Source: Varroa destructor (Eukaryota > Arthropoda > Arachnida > Mesostigmata > Varroidae). From it: a DNA stretch of 64,000 bases. Position numbers and translations under genes: made by a program. The notes below the pieces were generated by a model, which was not told where the DNA came from, did not search any database, and saw nothing but the letters and a program-made list of their open reading frames with translations. The stretch is from NCBI RefSeq assembly GCF_002443255.2, contig NW_019211457.1, positions 1,466,727-1,530,726 on the forward strand, written 5' to 3'. The stretch's first letter is position 1. Each line of letters begins with the position of its first letter. Shown here in pieces: positions 1-12,492 of this stretch.

Positions 1-2397
1 AAACAAACTGTATGACTATTTATGGCCACCTCATTTGGTGTCCTTAAATTTAGTAGGCAAACACATAACCGTTTCAAGGGAGTAACAGGAGAAACTGGAT
101 TGTCGTAACTGAGTACAGACTAAGCAGAATTTTCTTCTGCGTTTCCTGATTCTGTACGTCCATATGTCACACGTTGGTATTTGTCAGTGCAACTCTTCAA
201 GAAGCACCTGACCTTTGGCGGAGACGACTGAAGCGATCCAAAACAACCGATTCTCCACTGTTGACAAAACTAGGCAGACTCTAGTCGAAAGACCCAATGG
301 CTTCACACTCTAGCGCTCAATTCATTCTCAGCGGGCCTGCCCAATAGGACGTGACGTACCGCTGTGAAAGGCACCACCTGTAATGTCAACAAATCGAGCA
401 CTGCTAACTGCCAAGCAATGTTATGCCGGTATAAATTGCCATGGAAGCAAATGGATAAAGCTTTCGAGGTTTAATCCCGCACCATCAGCCTCGCCTGCAT
501 ATGTCGACGCATTCTTCACTCGGGCGGTGCTGCACCTCAGCGGTGACGAGTGGTAGTTCCGATATTTATTGTTGAGCTCCTATTCCCGTTGTTGTTGTAT
601 TGTTGGCTGTTGTTATTATCTGGTGCCGATCCACCAGTCAGTCAGCTATGTTGTTAGATCAATGCCTATATAATATTAACGGGAGAACAGTAGTGGCACG
701 TAATAGTGCTCAACCAATAGAGAATACATTTACGCAAACAGTTATATCTACAGACGGAGGCCATCATATGGGGTAACACCGAAATGATAAGCGGTCACGC
801 CTACGGCACAGGACAATAGATTCAAAGCTCTGTTAAACCGGGATCTCTATTAGATTATCAGTATCCCTTAACTTGTTACCCGTGAATGATTTGAGGATGC
901 ATAATTTCAGACCGAGACGATGTCCCAATGCCTATATCCTTAACGGTTAGAAAGATCATGGATATTTTATCTATGCAGTATAGGAGTAAATAGTATTCGT
1001 TCTGCGCTCAGCTTAGTTGGGAAACACCTATGTTTTAAAAACATTAATCTGTATACCTTTGGTTATTATGGGTCACTTACTACTTGAACGCTAAACGACT
1101 ATCGGTATGAGAAAGTGGGCAGGGTAAAGGCATGTACATCACAGCCGTCTCAGCTGCGCCCCGATTTTAGCGGTGGTCAAATGATAATATTAACAATCAT
1201 CAGGATACTTAGAATATTTTGAAGAATTATCGTGAATATATAGTCGAGTAGTATATGGAAGTTTACTGTTATTCAATCAATCAATTCACTCTCATCTCAA
1301 GTTGGGCAGCCATAACACATTTAATAAACAATTTGTATGGGACAAACGAATACGAAGATCAATCAATGTTGATTCTGTTGGTGACGTTATTACTTGACAT
1401 GTTCGGGCCATAAAGTTCACGATATAGCATAAAAAGAAGTTAATTTCATACATTTTAACTGAGTGTCACTTGCATCGAGGGGCCCTTAGAAATTTCATAC
1501 CGATCGCTCGTTAAGTAAACGCTAAATTTGGCAGAAGACCTGAAAATGTTTACCTGTATAAAAACTGTCCCGCAATAGTCATTACATACAAGTCCTGATG
1601 AAGTATGCTTATATATAGTTATATATATGTATATATATAATCGTCTAGTAATCCATATGGAAATTGGATAATCAGCTATCCTACCAGAGACCTTTACTAT
1701 GGTAACGTGCCTTGCTTTTATAAAGAGCACGGTAATACAGTGAAGCCAAAAGCATGTATCCGCTTTCCTTTTCTCATGTTCAATCAAAACTATTCTTCAG
1801 GCTCAAGACTTACCGGCAACGTACATTATCTCACACAATGCTCGTTATTAAAGGAAAACAAAAATGTAGACAATTATATAATAACTCTACATCCAAATGA
1901 TTTCGTGTGGTGGGTGTACGTCAAAGGTGTACGTAAAAACCTTTTTTGTTCACGCGCCCATTGGTTCCTAATGGGCGAGGCCCACCAAGACCAAGTATAT
2001 TATTTTTACATATTATCCTTGATAAGTTTCTAAAGAACTCCAAAACAACTTAATGGCACCATAGTTGTCAATTGTGGCACGAGTTAACTTAGAATATGAG
2101 TTGATTGGTGCGGAACGTTTGATTCAAATACAAATCGTATTTTGCTTCTTGTCTATTGCTACTTGTTCGTCTGAAGTCAAAGGAAATCGGGCCTACAATG
2201 AAGTCGTATCGTCTTTAAAAGCGATATGGGTGTGATGTATTAAACGACTTACGCTGTAATACAGGCAGTACTGCACCCTATAGAAGTCAGGTCGCTACCG
2301 TATGGAATTCAACGGAGCGACCTTCTGTTAGCATGATCGAGTCTGGTGCGTAGCAGATTATTCAAATGACTATTCTTCGCACTGAAGTTATCGTTAA

Positions 2398-2459
<62 letters not shown>

Positions 2460-3990
2460 CTGCAGCAGTGCCATAAAGCTTATTTACGCCTATGTATATA
2501 TCCTATAGTATCAGAGACCCTGGAATATCAGAGTATTCTAGCCTGACCACCTTGCGTGTCGCGGCACCGAATCTGCGGGACTATTAACAAATCATACGGG
2601 TACATTTTACGTGAGAAATATTCACCTATTTTGTCCGTCTTTGTAATACACTGGTATTTCGCAAAATCAAAAAAACGTTCTAACTTGAGCAAACTTTATT
2701 TAGAAACTTCAAATCTTTAAATAACCGTTTTCCCCTTTATAGAGTTGTTTTTGTATTGAATAAAAAATGGATAATCTAGAAGTGTAATGTCCTCCAATTC
2801 GCCTTTTTCGTCTTTATAGTATACAAAAAAACCTGAACGAAACCATCTAAAATTCATGTCTCTACTATCTTATATCAATTTTTAAGATCTGTCTATTATA
2901 TCTAATAAACTTGCTCTCGCAAAAATGGTATACTAAACCAGCCATGTTAATAAGATAAACTTTTTCTGCTTTCCATTTTTGATATCCTTACGTGTGGCTC
3001 ATCGGACTCTCTGGAAGTCTACGCGAGCGAGATTTGAGCATGATTCATGCTACAAAAGGGAATCAACGTTCAGACGTATGCCTGCATTCTACTTGACGGG
3101 GAAGCCAATCATTCATTACCTAGCTACAGTAACAGAAAGAAGCTATTGCAACAAAAAAAAATGTTATTAGACCTTGCATCCTGCTTAGCAGACAATGGTG
3201 GCGGGGGATGTTACACATTCAATTCTGGAAAGGTCTAGGCGGCGAAAACCAAACAATCGGCTCTGACCTCTTCACTATTGCGTCACTGAAGGGACCGTAC
3301 CGCCAGTGGAGCCTCCAAACATGCTAGACTTAGGCAGGTCGGCCGGACAACGACAGATCGTTTTTTATTGATTCAGATGTCACTGACGTTTAGTGTGCAC
3401 GCTTAATAAAGTTCATCAATGAGGTCATTGACGAAATCACTCGCTAGTTATCAAGGACCAAACCATAGTTACCCTTCTATCACATTAGAGACATCGCTGG
3501 ACAACGGCGCCAGTTGTGATGAAATTTCCAGCTGAAAACAACTTCCTGCGCCTTACGAATTTCAGTCGTTATCAAAACAGTTGTTACCCTTGATAATTTC
3601 AGAGAATCACTATCGGCGGGCAGACGATGCTTGATTTTACATTGAAAAAACGTTGCCAGTCGAATAAAATACTCGTGCTAACGGAGTCGCTTACGGTGCG
3701 TTCGAAAAGGATGGATTACGTGAGCGTAACTGAGTGAACACCAGAATGTATTTTTGCTGTAATTAATCGAAGAAGCAGAGAGTCTTGCTCGATAGGTACA
3801 ATGAAAAGCACTCGTAATTCCGTCTGCGGACGGTTGTCAGTTTTTGCAAGCTCCATCCATAAGGAAAGGCTGTCAGCAATAATTAGTTATGGCAGTGGTA
3901 GATATTTAGCTATGTCTCAAAGTCGTTTAGGAAAATTACATCTATAGATTCACTGGATTCGACTGCAAACATCGTCCCTGTTGAAGGGGT
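1..3990. other. Intergenic, no gene recognised
   Basis: AT-rich sequence with TA-rich runs near 1610-1650 and 2401-2455. Short ORFs here (up to about 110 codons) show no domain or splice structure. Confidence 0.6.
2401..2455. repeat. (TA)n microsatellite
   Basis: About 27 uninterrupted TA units, the longest dinucleotide repeat in the window. Confidence 0.98.
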
Positions 3991-4067
3991 GTCCCTGAGA
4001 TGGTGTAGTGGTGAGGTTATCTAACTTCGGTACACGTGGTGGTCTAGGTTCGAAACCCGACGTGGAC
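3991..4067 (+). repeat. tRNA-like sequence, probably a SINE head or tRNA pseudogene
   Basis: It spans 77 nt with tRNA geometry. GTCCCTG at 3991-3997 pairs with CGTGGAC at 4061-4067 (one mismatch, one wobble). An A-box-like TGGTGTAGTGG lies at 4001-4011 and a perfect B-box GGTTCGAAACC at 4047-4057. The T-stem and anticodon stem are degenerate, so a working tRNA is unlikely. Pol III promoter boxes with a decayed fold are typical of tRNA-derived SINEs. Confidence 0.5.
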
Positions 4068-5009
4068 GCAGTGTGTTTCGTGTTGGAAGGGGCCAGACGT
4101 CTGAAGAAAGTACGCCTCAAACGTAAAACTTAGAAGACGGAGAAATGGTCCAAGCTTGTGAGCCGATATACGAAGCTACAAGTGTCGTAAACCTGATTGC
4201 GGCCGTTGAATTTTTCAAAGAGAATATACTTCAATTAAATAAAGCAGTGCCACTTCGATTTGTTCGAAAATAATACCCGAAATAATAATTCGAAACAGAC
4301 ACCAAAATTATGACCGGTCTGAATTATAGTAAATATGAACGCCGACTCATGAGTGGTTTTCGAACGACGCCAAAAGTGATAGCTGATAAATAATCTACCA
4401 GTCGAATATAGAAATTCGAGTTCAATTAATGTAGCCTTCGTCTCTCATAAGACTTATGTATCATAAGCACACCAGATCTCTGCTGACCTTCTGGAGACAC
4501 GTCTTGCTATAACTTTAAATGCATGACAACCTTAGTTTGTATGGTCCAAGCTACAGAAACCACGCCAGGTCTAAAAGTCTGCTCGCTGCCCAACACGAGA
4601 AGGGTCTAATCCTGAGCCAAATTCGTGTCACCTGTATCACTGCGGAGGCGAAGCAATCGGACTTCGACAGCTAGCTTACTTCGTCTGTGGCATTTTGGAA
4701 AAAAATCTTGTTGACTAACAAGCAAACACAGTGCTGGCAATAAGTTTATACATAGTTCCTTCGCTCGCTGAAATACCTAAAACCAGCACCTACGGCTCCG
4801 TGGATAGTACCATTTTCGTTGTTACTTATTTTTTTTTATTGATCTGCTCGCGATACCGTGCAGGACGTTCACAACCGTAGCCATTACTTCAACTGTTACT
4901 GGCCTTATTTCTCAACATACCTCAGTATATAGGGACCGCTTCAGGGATCCCCTACACCCCGCATCTGTGTCTGCCGCTCATTCTATAATCAATAATCTCA
5001 ATAATAAGC

Positions 5010-5222
5010 ATGATCGTAAGCGCCCCGGAAACCGTCTATAGAATTATTACGCTGTGGTTTTTGGCTCTGCTTTCGTTCTGGGCAGTTCGCGCCATCTGCC
5101 CTATGCTTTCTACTTCGATTCGCGCAGCTAAAAGAACTATCTTGTCCCGTCTTTTTCAAGGTGCGCGGCAAATAGGAGAGACCTCAACAGGTCTTCTTTC
5201 TTCTGTGGCGATGGCGCAGTAG
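5010..5222 (+). CDS. Weak candidate ORF upstream of ELOVL
   Basis: 70 codons from an ATG, with one hydrophobic segment (IITLWFLALLSFWAV) then a basic, Ser-rich tail. A possible donor (TTTTTCAAG/GTGCGC) lies inside. No family recognised. It could be an upstream ORF or chance. Confidence 0.17.
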   Translation: MIVSAPETVYRIITLWFLALLSFWAVRAICPMLSTSIRAAKRTILSRLFQGARQIGETSTGLLSSVAMAQ

Positions 5223-5993
5223 GGCTGACCTTTTCTGTTTTCAGTGTTTGCCGTTTGCCGTTTGTCGCTGTTAGATCGGAACCGACGTCGCTGCTTCTGA
5301 ACACAAAGGGTCCAACAGTATTTGAAGACGTCGCTATCGCCGATAGCCAGAGCAGCGGTGTTGTTGGCTAGTTAGATAGTTTGGGTGCAAGCATCGCTAC
5401 GGCCGCGGTTCCCTTTCCAGACTATACGCTGCCCTCACTCTTCACTAGTGAAGTTTCAGATAAAACCTTCTTCAAATGTTTTTTTATAGGGACCCATTAG
5501 AACAGAGACTAAGATTATCCTAATCGTGTAGGCCACGTAGTAGGGCGGGTCGTCGAAGCTAGTGGAGCACAAATTGAATCCAGCGTTCGAGCGCTAAACA
5601 AACGCCACGCGCCGCAGCTGAAAGTGGCTGACTTTGACAGCAGTGATTACGCAGAAGTCGGCCGTTCGGCCGTACACGAATTGGCAAGGGCAAATCACGT
5701 AGTCGTTGAGGCCGCAGTGTAACACGGCGTGAGTGGCAGTACAATACCGAGAAAACCCTGACAGAGATTTAAAACAGTTTGAGTTTCTAGGTGTCCGCAA
5801 ATGCACTGCATAACAGTTGTCAAGTAAAAGCTACTAAGCAATCGTTCGAAAAAGGAAAAATCAGCAACGGACGAGCGCTGGTGTTGGACTGGAACTCGAA
5901 GGGATACACCTACAGAACAACTAAAGCAACCGTCTACTGGTGTTGGAAAGCGTCGTCTTATTCCCAGTTGCAGTAGTCATTAAATCAACAAAC

Positions 5994-6980
5994 ATGATAC
6001 CCCCAGAGAAAAATACTATTCCTACGAACCCCGTGACACTATGGACAAAGCTGATGGACCTGCGCGACCCGCGCACCGCTGACTGGGTAACGGTCAAAGA
6101 CCCAAAATACATCATTCTCACAATAGGACTCTATCTGTACATCTCGAAGATTGCCGGCCCCCGCTATATGGCCGATCGTAAAGCCTACGATCTGCGTCGT
6201 ACTATTCGAATGTATAACGTCTTCCAGGTCGTCGCCAATATGTATTTCTGTTCAAAGATTTTCTACCACGCGTTCATCAAGTCCGGCTACTCGTTCTATT
6301 GCCAAGGCTTAAGCTACGCCAATGACTACCATTCAATGGAACTCCTCAATAACCTCTACTATTATCTGCTCATCCGCGTAATGGATTTCCTCGATACGAT
6401 GTTCTTCGTGCTGAAGAAGAAGTTTTCACATATCACACAGCTGCATGTGATTCATCATACCATCGTTGTCTTTTCGGGCTGGCAGTTTATGACGTTTGGT
6501 GCCGACGGCCAGGTCGTTCTCGGTGTGTGCATCAACTCCCTCGTGCACGTTATAATGTACTCGTACTATTTCTTATCGTCACTGGGACCTGAAGTGCAGA
6601 AGTACCTCTGGTGGAAAAAATATCTAACCCGTATACAGATCTTCCAATTTTTCGTGATGCTCGCGCACACGCTGATTCCCGTATTCGCTGAATGTGGCTA
6701 CCCGCGCGTACTGCTGATGCTGATCATTCCCCAGGTCATTCTGATTCTCGGTTTGTTCGTCAACTTCTATATTCAATCCTACAGTAAAAAGACGTACCGC
6801 AAGGACCCGAACGTGATGTTTAGCGAAGTTAACGGCGTTGCCGATGCGGCCGTGTTACAAACGACTTCTGATAGTTGTAACCGTATCAACAATAACGAAC
6901 AAGTTAAGGACAACAACAACATCGACATCAGGCCACGAAAAACGCTGAAGATGGAAAAACAGCCGATGAAAGGACACTGA
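5994..6980 (+). CDS. Elongation of very long chain fatty acids protein (ELOVL family, 3-ketoacyl-CoA synthase)
   Basis: Predicted ER-membrane condensing enzyme that adds two carbons from malonyl-CoA to a long-chain acyl-CoA. The 328-residue protein is full length for the family and sits in one exon. Visible motifs are GPRYMADRK at about 55-63, RVMDFLDT at 128-135 (family KxxExxDT, with Arg and Asp at the first and fourth positions), the catalytic histidine box HVIHH at 151-155, NSLVHVIMYSYY at 181-192 and TRIQIFQ at 212-218 (TxxQxxQ). Several hydrophobic membrane segments flank these. The C-terminal tail from about 265 is hydrophilic and Asn/Lys-rich. I chose the ATG at 5994, in a good context (AACAAACATG). 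The frame is open 18 codons further up to a GTG, but a possible splice acceptor (TTGCAG) ends at 5973, so a 5'UTR intron is plausible. The subtype (ELOVL1/7-like or another arthropod clade) is not resolved. Family call very sure. Confidence 0.96.
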   Translation: MIPPEKNTIPTNPVTLWTKLMDLRDPRTADWVTVKDPKYIILTIGLYLYISKIAGPRYMADRKAYDLRRTIRMYNVFQVVANMYFCSKIFYHAFIKSGYSFYCQGLSYANDYHSMELLNNLYYYLLIRVMDFLDTMFFVLKKKFSHITQLHVIHHTIVVFSGWQFMTFGADGQVVLGVCINSLVHVIMYSYYFLSSLGPEVQKYLWWKKYLTRIQIFQFFVMLAHTLIPVFAECGYPRVLLMLIIPQVILILGLFVNFYIQSYSKKTYRKDPNVMFSEVNGVADAAVLQTTSDSCNRINNNEQVKDNNNIDIRPRKTLKMEKQPMKGH

Positions 6981-7957
6981 TCTGCGATCAGTAGTATAAC
7001 TGGTCCTGCGATTGCCACGCAAGCGTTTTTGTAGAAACAGTTCATTTGTAATTCTGGCCCGAGTATATAAAAATACGTACTGACTATGTTTCTTATCACA
7101 GTGATGGATAATAATAGCGGCGACTGTAACAATGATGTGACAATAATGGATAAAATTTAGCGCTGCCCGAAGCGACAACTTATGACTGAGACCCATGCGA
7201 AGCTAAAATCAGCAACACAGTCAAGGGTACCAGAGATTGACACAATCAAAGAAAACAATGACAAAGTATTATTTTTAGAAAATTTCACTTGCTAATTTTC
7301 AAGATTAGTACTATAACTGAAATTAACACGTTGAGTTCAGCCATTATTGTAGTTCGACGACTGTAGACAAATGGCACCAACATCTACATGTAAAAGCGAC
7401 AGCATTATGCCACAGCATCACGAGTGGATAGTACACGCGGAACAGAATAATTTACAATCAAATCAATTTACGCTGCAGTACCGGACACTGCAGTTTCTGC
7501 TGTTTTCGAAAATGTGTTGAATTCATCGAACGATCGAGTGTTTTCTTTCCACAGCGGTTAGCTTCGGGTGTTCTCTTTCTTTCGACATATTTTCTGTATT
7601 ACCTCTTAAAGTGTTGCCGGTATTCATTGATTGTCGGTTGATGCTTTGCTCTCTCGCCTTTGCCAACTTGGCTAAGAAAACGAGTTTAATGTATGGATAA
7701 CATCAGGAGAAGGCGTCGAATTTATTATAGAACTTCCAGCCATCAAAACGGTGCAGATACTGTTGGATGCAGTAGGTACACACATGCACAGGTACACCGA
7801 CCGGCACTTAGATAAACGGCCGAAGATGAATCAGATATATATCTATGTACAAGATGGTTATTTCTTCTCATTTGATAGGGTCCACTGTGCCGAATGTATC
7901 CTTGTTGTACAATTCCTAAAAGTTTCTCGGCTTAATTTCTTTAAAATACAACGGGAC

Positions 7958-7962
<5 letters not shown>

Positions 7963-7988
<26 letters not shown>
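7963..7988. repeat. (AT)n microsatellite
   Basis: About 13 AT units downstream of the ELOVL gene. Confidence 0.95.
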
Positions 7989-7991
<3 letters not shown>

Positions 7992-9905
7992 GATCGATTT
8001 AACCAATGTGATATATTAAGCGGGATTTTTGTTGCCAACAGACCATTCGGAAGGAGATAAAAACACAACGTAGCTAGATAAGTTTTGGAGCTGGTGGCGA
8101 TCGGCAACAAAAACACACTCTAAAAATAGAGGAGACAATGTGTCAATATTCGAAGCCTAACAGGACAAAAGTCAAGAGATGAACTTAGGAATCTGCTAGA
8201 TAGATAGCCAAACAACACAAGAGATCCGTCCTGCCGATGATGATGACGACGACCTTCATTAAAAATGATATTCGTAGTATAGAATTATGAACAGTGAAAC
8301 ATGGGAAAAAAATGCAAACCCTAATTAGTTATAAGAGCAAGAAAGAGCTCATTTTAAAGAACAGCTTAAACTCGCGCATTTTCGGTGGCTCCGTCAATTG
8401 TATCGGCTATTACCAGGCGATAAGCAAAACAAATTTGGATAACAAGAAGAAGGGTAATTGGCTTCGATAAGAAGTTATCATTGTAATATATCTAACGTTA
8501 TAGCTGATGTTCGCATGTTCCGTTGGTCGCGTGTTTCACCGGCCGGGTAGCGATCAGAATAGCGTCCTAGACACATGGGTCAATTTGCCACTGCAGAAAA
8601 TGACATTTTTAATTCGAGGACATGCTACGATGCTACAGCACAATTGTGTGAGGCTCGTCATGAACGTGATACGCACCGCCGGATCTCTGTAGGTTGAGTT
8701 AAATCCGGAGACAACCAGTACGATAAAAATTATCGGATTTGACGGATTTCAGCCGCTGCAGCTATAGTTTACCTCAGGGAAACATCCTGATCGGTTCGGC
8801 GATGAGGTCATGAACCTTAAGTAGAGAGTTGGATTATACATTCCGCAGTTCATAAGGCGACTTAATTCCCACACTGTTTATGAACTTAGACAAGCACAGC
8901 AAAAGTGAGAGTTTAGATCATATCTGCTGAAGAAGAAGCCGTTGTTATATACCTTTCTATATTTCCTGCAAACAACGATAAAGTTCTATATTTTCCTTTG
9001 ATCTGTCTTTAGCCAAGGAGCTTCCGACTTCAAATGACTAATGTTTGGCGGAAATGCGACTTTGTCTCTATGGTTAGCGGCGGTAAAGTACCGGTATGCA
9101 TCCACGCTTGATCCGATCGACACGAAATGGACGCTTAATAAAGCCCCCAGGGGGAGCTAGTTCCCCTAAATAAGCTGGTAGCCAAAGTGATACCGATACA
9201 GACAAAATGCTATACGTCGATAAGCATATGCAATTCAAGTAAATAGCTAGAATCGGATGTCGTTCACCGAACGTGTTGGGTGTAACGTCCTTTAAAGGAG
9301 GCCAAAGTATTGTCCTAGGGCACCGACACTAACGAATAAACCCTTAACCGTTTAGCAGACAAAGAGCATAAGACGTCGGCGATAAATAGCAATACTTACC
9401 ATGTGATGGATAACTTGTAAATACTGTATAAAAGGAAAGTATCATATTGACATTATGAATAAATTTCATTTTTGTCAGTCACGTTATACAAATAATAAAA
9501 TGGCAGCACCTTCTTACTAATTTATCCTGTTCGTTTATCTAGATGTTCGTTCTTAGCTCGATAGACTTAGTACTGACTAATGAAATTGAAAAGTGACAAA
9601 ATGCAGAAACCTTGGTACACAATACGCTGACCGTCGAAAATTTCTGTTTTTGCACCTCAATGTCATCGAATAGATATCTTATGAAGGTATTCTTGTTTGT
9701 CATTTGAATTACTGATGTTTGAGTATTTGATCATTTGAATGTTAACATACCTTAATAGTTTTTTTTTTTTTAAATATATTTTTCTTTCTTAATTAATTCA
9801 TTGTAAAAATCAACTTATTTACTAAGTTGAATACATGTTAAGTTTATATGCATTTCGGTCGTACGTAAGTTCAGTTAAATGGCCGGCTGGCAGCACGAGA
9901 CCAGG

Positions 9906-9960
9906 TGTGTCTACGCTCGGGCTTAGACACAGACCACCATGTCTGTGTTTTTCAAACACA
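9906..9960. repeat. Ladder of three overlapping hairpins
   Basis: TGTGTCTA (9906-9913) pairs with TAGACACA (9924-9931). ACACAGAC (9927-9934) pairs with GTCTGTGT (9941-9948). TGTGTTT (9944-9950) pairs with AAACACA (9954-9960). Neighbouring stems share bases, so they exclude one another. Confidence 0.8.
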
Positions 9961-12270
9961 CTGGAACGGGTACGTTGATGCTGGCCAGATTCTGTGCGGG
10001 AATCAATTGTAAAAACATAAACTGTTCAATAAGTTAATTATATGAGAAGGAATCTTCATAATTGACATCCGTCATAGAACGGCATTAGTACGTGCGGAAA
10101 ATTAGGCAAATTCAGTGTTGCCAAACAAGCAACTCGTCAGACCTGATGGTCATAATTAATAGTAATAAAATGACGAAGTAACTGAACTAAATTTCGAAAC
10201 TTATATTAACGAACTTGATGTTTTTTTTTCATATTTTTACGTTCACTGTCTGCCTATCGGACATATCTGTTCAGACGCTTAAATCATGTTCAAAAAATTT
10301 GTGGCCCTTTGTAAATCTTGTGATTACAACCAACTCTCAACCGTATCTATATTTGACATCGACATCTATATAAATCGACATGTTGACTCAAAGTGCATGT
10401 GTTTCGTTGACGCGAAAAGGTTCTACGTTCGTGTAATAAACATGTTTCTTTTCGTAATCCGTTCACCCATATGCAGGAACAAATCCTCACTTCGAAGACG
10501 TCAGGCCGCAGGCACATACCTAGGCTTGAATTTGCTGTCGTAAAAGTTACGGCACACGTTTTTTTCATTTTCACTTGCATCATTGACATTGATCTAGCTA
10601 ATAGAATTTTTCTCCGCGTGTCACGCGGAAATAAACTTTACTCAAATCTACCTTAACACACACAACTTTTCTAGCCATTCGCAAAAACCACATTCGACTG
10701 ATGGCGTCGACATCATCGGCCAAAAGCAAGAACTAAGTGTGCCATTATCGACTCACTCTCACAAGTCGGTTCATGCAGTAACAGAGACGCCATATAATAG
10801 GCGAGCTATCTCCCTGGCAATTTAGCTAGATCTCAGCAGAACAAAAGTTAACTTTGTATCCGCGACGAAGAAGTGGACTGAACTTTTCTTACTGCTTCCC
10901 TTTTAGCGCTCGTACATCTCAGCGGACCGATCATTCGCTGCGTAAAACCGTTCTATGTTTCACATGGCTCGCCTGCCATCTCTCCATGATACACGATGGC
11001 ACCACCATCCTCGCCCCGTTTCGGTCTCACTTGCACTGGCCTGTATCACTGCTGCCAATGCAGTAACAAATATCTGCTTCTTTCACCGACATACTCTAGC
11101 AACAGAGCCAGTATCTTTTCCACTCCGACTGACTGCCGACATGGTCACTTTGAGCGGCTTTTACTTACTTCTTTTACTGCCGTAACAGTTTCTGGTATCG
11201 GGACTAATCTTGGCATATCCAAAACAAGAATCCCTATTTTCTATTTGGAACAATGACGGCCACCACCATTAACGTCGCCATGAGATCAAGTCCAGCGAAC
11301 ATTTCCGTTATTCTGACGTTTACCGTCACTACGTCATCGTAGTTATTGCCGTCATCATGTCAATGATTTCCGTTGTCATCATTTTTGTGCTGTCATTGCT
11401 GTTGTAATCTGACCAGAGACGGTTTTTGCTTCATCTGCTTATTCGCACGCGGATTGTTATTAAGTACAGCAGGGTTCGTAGGCGTTTTGACCGACGTAAG
11501 CCAAAAGCTTTATTAATAGCTTCGCAATTAATACCGATCACGAATCCTCTTGACATCAAGTCGAAGTGGGATCGACTTCGAAGCCTTCGACAGGTTTTCA
11601 TGTTTTGACTGACTTCGTCACCTCCTGCTACTGCTGCTGTTGTACAGCAATTTCTCGGTGTGCCTGGTCTCGCCATTGTAACCTCTGTAGCTGTAAACGG
11701 CTGCTGCCCTCGGGGGCATTTGACGTTTTCCGCCATGGTACCAACCGTGGTGACATTATTTCTGCGTATCTAGCTGTATGTTTCTTGCCTGTTTGGTTTG
11801 TTGGTATGGAGCGGTAATAGGTATCTCGACCCATTTTACAGTAGCGTTTTCCTGTATGATGGTCGTGTCACACACCACCCAGGTTCGCGGAGGGGAAAAA
11901 CGAAGACTAGCTTATCAGATGTTTCAAGTATCAGACCCACCAAGACCGACTGCGTGCGAACGCTGGCGTAGTGATCTCTCTGACTTCGTGTTCCCTGCAG
12001 TGTCAGGAATATGCGCCTGTCGTATGTCCCTTGTTACATTCAAGTAATGCATATTCCGTTATCTTTGCTTCTACGCCACCCTGACATTCCGTGCATCTAT
12101 ACTTACGTGCCTTGCTGGCTTTTCTTAAATAGTCAAACACTTGCGTATCAACAGAGTTCAAAGTTTGAAAGGACTTCTTCATCGAAGCGTTCTGTCACGT
12201 CATAATGCTTGTAGTAAACTTAAGTTCATTGTTTAGCTGCCGCTGACCTTCTATCGAATCTATGCGGTTG

Positions 12271-12492
12271 TTATATCCTTTGCAAGGCTTTCTCTACCCT
12301 CTGTTGTGTCCTTTCCGCTTGTTTGGCTAGCTGGCGAGCTGTTTGCCTATTTAGGCAATAAGGACAGGTACCAAAACGAGCGTTACTAATCCTTTGCCGT
12401 CGTCGATGTTGTCTTTCTGCGCAAGTCGTATTGCCGTAACCATCTTCCATCAATAACACGGAAAAGGTTTTCCAACGGATAACGGGAACCAT
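12271..12492 (-). CDS. Weak candidate ORF with CPYC and basic helix
   Basis: 73 codons from an ATG, ending in a helix-prone basic stretch after a single CPYC pair (ERTQQRVEKALQRI at the end). One CxxC alone does not make a zinc finger, and no splice partners were found. Low confidence. Confidence 0.18.
   Translation of the reverse strand: MVPVIRWKTFSVLLMEDGYGNTTCAERQHRRRQRISNARFGTCPYCLNRQTARQLAKQAERTQQRVEKALQRI

Noticed and set aside
2401..2455. The TA run as a possible origin or regulatory element
   Set aside because: Plain dinucleotide microsatellite; similar runs occur many times in the window.
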